DNA of 64,000 nt from Gerris lacustris (taxonomy: Eukaryota > Arthropoda > Insecta > Hemiptera > Gerridae): the NCBI GenBank assembly GCA_951217055.1, contig OX578280.1:39321628-39385627 (forward strand). The letters are read 5' to 3'. Below the pieces are notes generated by a model. That model did no database searches, was not told the DNA's origin, and worked only from the letters and a program-made list of their open reading frames with translations. Made by a program: the position numbers and the translations under genes. Every line of letters starts with the position of its first letter. Position 1 is the first letter of the stretch. Below, one piece after another: positions 1 to 64,000 of the stretch.

Positions 1-1426
1 AAGGTTATAAATAACAAAGAAAAAACAGTTTAACATTTGAAAACTTAATTATATTCTTTGGGAAAATATACATGTACTTTTTTATTCTTAGAACATTATT
101 AAAATAAAAAATAATTATTAAAAGAAATGATAAGAAAACAAAACAAAAAAAGAACTATTTTAAGTTAATCGTTATTGGTAAAGTTTATAAAAATTAGTAA
201 AAGTTTTAAAATAAAATATTCCACCATCAAACTTAAATTAAGTGATAATTTTAATATTTTTGATTTACTGCAAAAAAATAAAAAATATCCTATAGTACAA
301 TACGAAATACTTTTATTTCATGGATTTGAAAATAAATTCTACTTAATTATAGAAGAACTTTTGAATAATTATTCATATTTGCTGTGGCAAACAAACATTT
401 TTATCGCCCTTTTGTTCAGAACAAAACGAATGTCCCACAAGATTTTTCTATCAGTTATTTGGGACTCGACCGCAACATTTAGAACTTGGTATTTATAACT
501 GTAATCGTTGAAGCCTGGGTTCTTGACAATTTAAATTTACATTTTTTGTAAATGAGATAAAAAATATTGAAGACATAATTAACTCAATTTTTGGTATTTA
601 TGTCTCTCTTGGTATCCTAGCTCTATAAAGTAATAAATTATTACCCCAAATAATATTTCATCATCGAAATTGCAGGATTTATATTAAGTAGCAGTTCCAA
701 CAACAAAAAATGAAAAATTATTATATAACATTTTGAAAGCTTTTAAAATGTTTCATCTTGGAAGATTTAAATTAAAATGATTATCAGTTTTAATTTGATG
801 AGTTAGATAATCTCACTAGTAGCATGCAGTCATATGTACATTCAATGCATTAGAAACTGTATCTTGAGCATTTATTTAAAAATGATCACAATGCTGTCAA
901 AAGTGCAGAGAAAGGTAAAGTAACGTTAGGAAAGAGTTACAGCATTATACATTATGCAGTGCCAGGACCTTGGTCATCAGAACCTTATCATCTCAAATTT
1001 TATGATGACACTACAATTCTACTTTTTTCTTATCAATACATCATTTTTCAGTACAAATCCTCTATAAATAAGAGGCGACTCTGTTTTTATTTCCTACAGT
1101 TTTTTAGTGGAGGAAGTCTGTGTTTATTTCCATTAGAAATTAGTAGGTTTTTCAGTATGTCTTTATGACAGACATTCGTTACATTATTCGCTTACTTTCA
1201 GGCTACGGACGCTTCCCTGTGGCATCACTGAGTGCAATGATGGTGGAATAACGGTGGAATAAAAAGTAGGTATATTGCCACTAAATACTATGCTCAAAAT
1301 GCGCCGAATATCCTATAAGGAAGAAAAAATAACATTATAAGGAGTTATCTCGCCTATTTACAACTTTTTTTTTCGGGGGAGAAAGAATCCTAATTTCGTT
1401 AGCGGACTAGATGGAAGCGTTGTTTT
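1..1426. other. 3' flank or 3' UTR, no further gene seen
   Basis: AT-rich sequence downstream of the gene. Reading frames here have biased, low-complexity composition and match no family I recognise. No repeat family found elsewhere in the window was recognised here. Confidence 0.5.
1086..1128 (-). promoter_or_regulatory. Candidate poly(A) signals of the THEM6-like gene
   Basis: AATAAA on the minus strand occurs at 1128-1123 and 1091-1086, about 300 and 340 nt after the stop codon. These are the nearest canonical signals downstream. In AT-rich DNA such hexamers are common by chance, so the 3' end is unproven. Confidence 0.3.
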
Positions 1427-55880
<54,454 letters not shown>

Positions 55881-57556
55881 TGTTCTCAATCACTTTTAAA
55901 TTGAATTTAAATTTTTAAACTAAGAGTCACTTAAAAAACTTTAAGACAAAGCAAAATAGATTTAAATCTCTGCATCGTTTAAATAAGGACGGCACATTTT
56001 AAATCTGTGAGATGAAGGAAACGAACAAAGAGAATCCTTCTTGATCGCACCCGTCCTTCGAAGCCAGACGTTCTTAGAATTACAAATTTGAAGGCTATCT
56101 GTTTATTTCATCTTTTGCCAACTCTCGATATTGTCTTTTGAAAATGAATTATTTCTTCTTTTGTCTAATTAGCTCTCGATAAGTATCTATATTACAAAAA
56201 ATACAAATAAATAATTAATTTTTTGCCGAGTGAACATGAAGAGTTATCTACAACAAGTTGACAATTTATGAATCGAAGACAGGTTTATCTCAGATACTCG
56301 CAGGGTATCAATACATAGTTTGATCGATTTCAACTATACATTAGTAAAAGCAAAACAACATAGAATACATGAGTCAAAAAGAACTCAATCACTCACGATT
56401 TAAGTCTCTTCACACTCGAGTGACCAAAGTGACAAGTGAGCAAACAGTAAATTTCAAATTTTACAGGGGAAAAGGCTGATTTATACATAATAATCTACAG
56501 CCATTACTTTGATTATTGTAGAACCAGTTTGAAACTTTGTGTTACTCATTCTTGCTTATCCCCAAATAGTAGATTCCCAACCCTTTAGAGACAAATTTCA
56601 CTGGTTTGGACTATCTGTAGTGTTGGTAACGATTGGAATCAAACATTAGAGTGTAAAAAAAAACTTAAGCCGACGAGTTTTACTAACTATACAAGTAAGT
56701 AATTTTGACATTTAAACCATTCTAAAGCTAAATCTAGATCCTTGATTCACAGATTTTGTTTCTCATGATCAGCAAATGCCTGTAAATGATCCCTGTGATA
56801 GGTTGGAAACCAAGGAATTCGCCAAATCTCTGACCTGATCTCCTCCAGAGCAACTAGATTTACAAGACAATCTATGTTAACAGTGGTTGAGTGGGGTTTT
56901 CGTCGAGATATAATGAGAATTAGCTTTGAAAAGTTACCAGTAGTCTTAGATAAGAATAATATTTTTTAAAAAGTAAAATAATAGATTTATTGATCCAATA
57001 TGTTAATAGATTTTTTTTAAATTGATTAATCGTGGTTGAAACAACTTGTGTTGTTCAAAGGAGACTCTTATAATTCCATGTTGTTCCGCTTCAATTCAGA
57101 CGGATTCAATTTGAACAACTCTCGATCAGCAGAATATCTGAGTCAAACCTTTCTTACATTTATGTCAAAATATATGTAATATCTTAAGTATTCACTACTA
57201 AAACAATCTTTGTATAATTATATAATGTAAAAATCGTGGTCCCTTTATTTTGAGTCTGTATCATGTTATGAACTATTATGTTATCATTTAATATAGAGCA
57301 TAAATATTAATGTATTTATAAATTATCGATAAACAGAATTCATTCATACATCATGTATAGTATTCAAAATGTTGAAATGATGATGTAAATACTTCAAGAA
57401 TACACATATTAATTTAAGTGAACTTATAAATCCGATGGTCACCACAACTCTAAGCTGATTTATGTTATGATACATGATTCCTTTCTTAGTGTTAGCGATA
57501 GCAAAATTACAATAAATCTGAAGATTAAGAGAGCAAGTGGAGTTTATTAGTTGGAG
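55881..57556. other. 5' flank of the THEM6-like gene
   Basis: It must hold the 5' UTR and perhaps the promoter. No TATA/Inr pair or CpG-rich island was convincing. The stretch 56040-56080 is somewhat GC-richer. Confidence 0.4.
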
Positions 57557-57845
57557 TTATTTGAAGAGATTTATTGTAGAGTAATGAAAAACGGAGAGCC
57601 TCTCCAAAAAAAATGTTTATTTCACATAACTAGTTTTCGGCTTCTCGGCCATCATCAGTGCGGGTAAAAGTGACGGACTCGGTCCGTTTTTTTGTCTCTT
57701 ATGTGACTCAACGTCTTGCTTTTTTCTTTACTTTACTGATACTGATGATACCCGAGAGGCCGAAAACTAGTTATGTGACATAAACATTGATTTTGTGGAG
57801 AGGCTTTCCGTTTTTCATTATTCTACAATAAATCTCTTCAAATAA
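57557..57845. mobile_element. Inverted-repeat element J2, 103-bp arms with hammerhead-like cores
   Basis: Arms 57557-57659 and 57742-57845 pair along their length: TTATTTGAAGAGATTTATTG, AATGAAAAACGGA and CATAACTAGTTTTCGG. Each arm, read outward from the centre, has CTGATGA, 13 nt with a short GGC/GCC-type stem, then GAAAAC (minus 57658-57635, plus 57742-57765). The 82-bp loop has no other feature. Confidence 0.88.
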
Positions 57846-57849
57846 ATGG

Positions 57850-58800
57850 TTTATTTATTTGTTTATTATAAATTCGACAAAGATAGTGATATTTTGGCGG
57901 GAAATATTTTGATATCAACATACTGTGAAAACATAAAACACTAATTTTTAAACAGATTCATCGGTGTCGAATAACTTAACTGGTTTGTAATAAAAAGTTT
58001 TAGATGGCCGAAGTTTCCAATGCAACTATTCCTATTCGAGCTGTAAAGGATTTTTGTCGATAAAATCAAATCCGTCGAATTGAGTCGGGGCTAGCACAGG
58101 AAGGTTGGGAGGGAATTCAATCGCCAAATTTCCGTTTAGGGCCGGTCTAGAGTGCGCAGGCCAGTCATAGCCGTCAGCATTTTCCGTGAAACTAAATTAA
58201 CAACGGGAAAACATCTAAATTGATACACTACCCTTCAGACTTGGTTGTCGAAGTGTGCGCCGTTAGAGGATTACCGTAAGGAGTCGAACCGATTCCTATA
58301 GTCTGGGAAACCATTCGACATAAGAACCTCACACTAATCTGAACTCGACTAATAATTAGGGTAAACTATCCAATTGTGTTAGTACCCTAGTCCACTCTTC
58401 TTATAATAATAACAACACAAAATAGTTATTTCAGTTTTATTGACAAGACATTGTTGCTTGATCCTTCCTTGAAAAGTGTGTAGTGTCTGGTTAGAGTGCA
58501 CTGGAACACACCAAAAAGGTGTCAATCAGTTTTAGTTTTAACAAGGGCCAGCAAAGCTATATTTATAGCTTTTAACCACCTCAAACCACCTTACTTGGAC
58601 GCATACATCAAATATACTTTTAATTTCAATTTTACTGGACTATATAGTGTGCCAACAACTGGTTCAAGCAACTTTTTTTGATAATTCTTAATTTTTATCC
58701 AAATCAAATAAACCTTTACGTTTGTATGAAAATATATTTTGGTAGATAAGACCTAGATAGAGGAACAGTTTGAGATAATCTATAGAACAAAATGTAGTAA
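57850..58800. other. Upstream flank, partly GC-richer
   Basis: 58080-58330 is less AT-rich than its surroundings and includes, on the minus strand, a B-box-like GGTTCGACTCC (58281-58291). No A-box partner or tRNA fold was found. Unidentified. Confidence 0.35.
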
Positions 58801-59062
58801 TTGAACGAGCGTAGTTCTTCTTGGGGTATAAAAAGTCTATTTGTGTTTGTTTGTACAACTGTAACTAGCGTGAGAATTGAACGAAATTCGGCACATAGAC
58901 GCATTTCAGTATTTTTGACAATTGTACATAGTTTTTGGAAATTTTCCAGTTAATATTTTTAAGATGGCGGCCAATATGGCGGATGACAACAAAAATGACT
59001 TTTATACATTGTTTTAAAGATCTTTAGGAGTAGGAAAGAATGTGTTATTATTATAATATATA

Positions 59063-60769
<1,707 letters not shown>

Positions 60770-61084
60770 AAAAAAAAACAGGCATTTTGAAATGGATATG
60801 GTCCAAATGTGAAGGTGTTAAAAAGGTCTATGCTTGTATGGCATGCTTTACATATCGTTTTTAAAGTTAATGAAGAGTAGATAAATAAAATATTCATACT
60901 ATAGCAATATTTGTAAAATGGCCGACACAAAATTTAAAAATGTTTGTGTCATACTTAATGTTGGATATCTAATTAAAGGTCTTTTTGAACAGGTAATGAC
61001 AATTATTGCTCTGTAAATCCTAAATACGCGAGTTCGGAATTTAATGTATCTGTATATCACAACCATTTTGAAAAGAAATTTGGT

Positions 61085-62180
61085 GTTAAGCATGCCAACA
61101 ATTGGCTAGTTCACCCTACTATTGAAAGTGGAAGAAAATTTGACTGGACCGTAATATTAAACATATGCGGTAATACACTAAACATATTGACTGATTAGGT
61201 TTTCTTTCACGTACGAGTAAATTAAACTATTCGGCAAAAGTATGATTTTGAAAATTGCAAAATTTACAATATCAAAAAATTTACTAAGTGAAGTGCTAAG
61301 CAATATTTTTTTCTGTTTAAGTAATTCATTGTCTATTCTTAATTATTTATTTCTGTGGAAAGAATCCCCTCGTGGTTGTTCTCAGTTGTTACAACATATA
61401 TTTATGCAAATATATCATCCAAATTAATTATATAACTTGTTTATAACTATATTAATAATGCATCTTCTACTCGAGTTGAATAACAAAATTGATCGATACA
61501 GACATCGAGTGCAACGTCAATTTTATTGTTTTAATGCATATTTTAATATATTATCGTTGCTCTTTTTCATAACCTGTGTAGACCATAACCGTTAAACCGT
61601 CATAATTATAAAATAAAAAAATATTTTTTCCTGTAGATCTAATAACTGCACCCAAACACAAATTTCCAATAACAGACATGGGTTACAAGAAGTTATTTAG
61701 TTGGCTAACAAAATAACACTAAAATTAATTATGTCATATATACAGAGGTGTTTTATGAATTCATTGCATCATAATACTAGCTGGATTACTGTGCGTAGCC
61801 ATGGAGTGTGTTATTTTTAATTTAATAGGTTTTATACCGTCAGAAACATTATTATTTTATTAACATGTTCCCCATCACTCAAATATAATTTTTATAAAAC
61901 TTCCTAAGTACTAACTGATTCTTACTATTAGCAAATAATGTTTAGTTATTAACTTTTCACGAAAATCCCTCCTATAATTATCCCTCATTCCCATATTTTT
62001 TCCTTAGAAATTAAAGTTTAGAAAACCACTTATGTTAAGACATAAATATTACTCTACAAATTATCATACTAAATATTCAATGATTTTATTTCAGTGTTTT
62101 ATTTGTGTGTGTGTGGTTATTTCAAAAGTAGTGATAATTATTATTTAGTGAGAGGTTTTAAATCTTAATTTAGTTATTAG
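61085..62180. other. Unassigned flank
   Basis: AT-rich; nothing recognised. Confidence 0.4.
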
Positions 62181-62345
62181 ATACCATATTTAACCAAAAT
62201 GGCCGATTAGAAACCCCTTTACGTTATAAAAGAAAACTAAATCCACAATTTAAAAGTTCTAGTGTAATTGAACATACTTTCAAAGAAATAGCATCCATTG
62301 TGAATCAAGATGGTGGATTATAATACGAAAAATTCATAGTCATAG
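62180..62345 (+). repeat. Family D repeat copy, partial
   Basis: AAAATGGCCGATTAGAAACC and TTGTGAATCAAGATGGTGGA match the family D blocks at 8525-8758. Confidence 0.5.
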
Positions 62346-62861
62346 GTCCGGAGATTCTAAAGACATCGTGATAAGTCAGTCAGTCACAGTGGCATTTGGA
62401 TTTTATATACGAGTATAAATTGCTAATAAACCAAAAATAGTAAATATTTGAGTTGTCAAGTATTAGAACTACTGTCACAATATTTTACTTTTAAAACCTT
62501 TATATTAGTTTGGATTTTGTTTGTTTGTGTGTGGCTAGCTCTCGTCAAAATCTTTGGAGGGCTAATTAACCCTATTCCAGTCATCCAATCGACCTAAAAC
62601 TTGGCGATAGTAATTAGCTTGGTAGTAAATAATTAGCTAGTATTAATTATTACTAATATAAAAACATGATATGAATTAACTAACTAACTAATTAACTTGT
62701 AATTGACTAACACAACCAAAATACATAAATATAAAGGATTTAAAAAAAATATAAATGTTTTTATTGGCAAGTATTATTACATAAATTGATTTGTTATTAT
62801 GTCTCATTGTTCTATTGTTTATGTATTTCTGTAATCACCGGTGTTTCTTTATGGGTTTGGA

Positions 62862-62982
62862 ACCACTAGAGGTCTTCTTCAGTTCTTTAGTGTGACCACT
62901 AATGGTGATCTTCAACACTTTAGTGAGACTACCATTAGTGAACGATGTTAAGTAGCTTCTTGAGACCACTAGTAGTTGAAAG
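62862..62982. repeat. Short diverged tandem repeat, about 35-bp units
   Basis: Three to four units with ACCACTAGAGGTCTTCTTCA, ACCACTAATGGTGATCTTCA, CTACCATTAGTG and ACCACTAGTAGTTGAA, and a TTTAGTGxGA spacer. Confidence 0.65.
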
Positions 62983-63505
62983 CCGTATTTGTACAATAAA
63001 GTAAATTTTAGAGAATAAAAAGAGCTGTTTTATGGCTAATCAACTGCTCTTCTATAAATACAAATTATGTAAATAATTGTTTTTCTTGCTTGTCGCATTA
63101 ATAGTAAAAATTTGTAAAGTTCAACAATTTTTCAGTCATATAATAGAGATTATTGAATTATCGAGTATAGTTTAAATAAAGTATAGGAAGAGCTAGAAAA
63201 AAATTTAAAAACAAAAAAAGATATATGTATAAAATAATAATATTTCATTTAGTAACAATATATGTGCGTTATTGGGGTTTTAGTTCATAATTTATGCTTT
63301 AAACAATGGAAGTATATAGTTGTGAAAAGTCGGGTAATAATTAATATTTGATGTTGATTGTTTTGGTCGATCCTCGCTCTTGTCCGAATTTATTTCATTT
63401 AAATGTATTGGACAAAATATGAGTAGGATTTTGTTCTGACGCCCTAATTCTAGTTGTAAATAAGATGCAACACATTATTTGATTTATATACAAACATAAT
63501 TCATT
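62983..63505. other. Unassigned flank
   Basis: AT-rich; nothing recognised. Confidence 0.4.
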
Positions 63506-63510
63506 GTAAA

Positions 63511-63632
63511 GGAATAACATAAATTATCTCGACACGTAAATTAAAACTGGTTAATGAACAGAGCAGCTTTCAGCCTTCATAACGCCATCATCAGTGCCGA
63601 TTTAGTTTTGATATACGTGAAGAGACAATTTA
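63511..63632. repeat. Inverted-repeat element J3, 42-bp arms
   Basis: GGAATAACATAAATTATCTC and the reverse complement of GAGACAATTTATGTTATTCC flank a 40-bp centre. On the minus strand the centre reads CTGATGA (63594-63588), 16 nt, then GAAAGC, a third instance of the J-type core. Confidence 0.8.
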
Positions 63633-64000
63633 TGTTATTCCTTTAAGATGACCTCCATAAACACTCCTTTATCTAACATAATGCATTGTATTAATGATTT
63701 TATTGATTAGTAGGGAATGCAAATACATAGTACCTGTCGTGATACCACACCTCTTAACTTAGTAGCCACTTATTAATTACATTTTCTTCATATTAATTCA
63801 CTCAATCAAATATTCAATTGAATTGAATAAAATTTTAATTTATTCATTTATTTATTTTAGTTATAAAAGAATAAATTAATTAATTACAATAACAGGTAAT
63901 TAATAAATATCAACATTTTTCTAATAATTATCATTAATTTTAATTTATTGAGTCAATTAATTTATTCATTTATTATTATAAAATGGTTTTAATCAGCCGA
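63633..64000. other. Unassigned flank
   Basis: AT-rich with TTAATTAATT-type runs. No gene. Confidence 0.4.

Noticed and set aside
175..498. Open frame of about 100 codons in the 3' flank
   Set aside because: Lysine/isoleucine/asparagine-rich composition as expected from AT-rich noncoding DNA, no ATG at its start, and no recognisable domain.
58261..58340. Possible tRNA or SINE on the minus strand (GGTTCGACTCC)
   Set aside because: The T-stem pairs poorly and no A box lies at the right distance.

Overview
The window looks like arthropod, most likely insect, nuclear DNA. It is AT-rich and packed with decayed transposable elements and microsatellites. Coding exons have canonical splice sites, and there are no operons or bacterial-type genes. 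The species cannot be fixed from sequence alone. The exon sequence and repeat types are compatible with a hemipteran-like insect, but that is inference.

One host gene is clearly supported. It is a THEM6-like protein (thioesterase superfamily member 6, hotdog fold) on the minus strand. Its three coding exons lie at 55880-55727, 14291-14077 and 1699-1427. They join through clean GT/AG sites (intron phases 1 and 0) into a 213-residue protein. Intron 1 is about 41.4 kb, intron 2 about 12.4 kb, and coding sequence is only about 1% of the locus. Positions 1-1426 lie downstream (3' UTR or flank). Positions 55881-64000 lie upstream (5' UTR, promoter region and flank).

The introns are mostly repeat. 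Intron 2 (1700-14076) holds a Crypton-like remnant with a 56-nt palindrome, several copies of a roughly 0.6 kb interspersed family (family A), and other unclassified repeats. Intron 1 (14292-55726) holds more family A copies and two copies of a 0.6 kb inverted-terminal-repeat family (family B). It also has a 5'-truncated RNase H-bearing non-LTR retrotransposon, a Jockey-like RT remnant split by an intact-ended hAT element, and a second RT C-terminal remnant. A hAT-inside-hAT nest can be reconstructed to the base from its target-site duplications, and it contains a tRNA-derived SINE. There is also a 162-bp hAT MITE, a second, inverted and deleted Crypton-like copy, a 21-bp minisatellite and several long (TA)n tracts. 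The 5' flank holds fold-back elements, one carrying family B and itself inserted in family C.

No second host gene, rRNA or intact tRNA gene, CRISPR array or intact transposase was found. The most unusual items are the palindromic Crypton-like element and its deleted sister, the exactly reconstructable hAT nest, two hAT elements carrying the same tRNA-T-arm-like plus 260-bp-repeat module, and inverted-repeat elements with hammerhead-ribozyme-like cores. Repeat families were recognised by eye, so their edges are approximate unless a target-site duplication is quoted.
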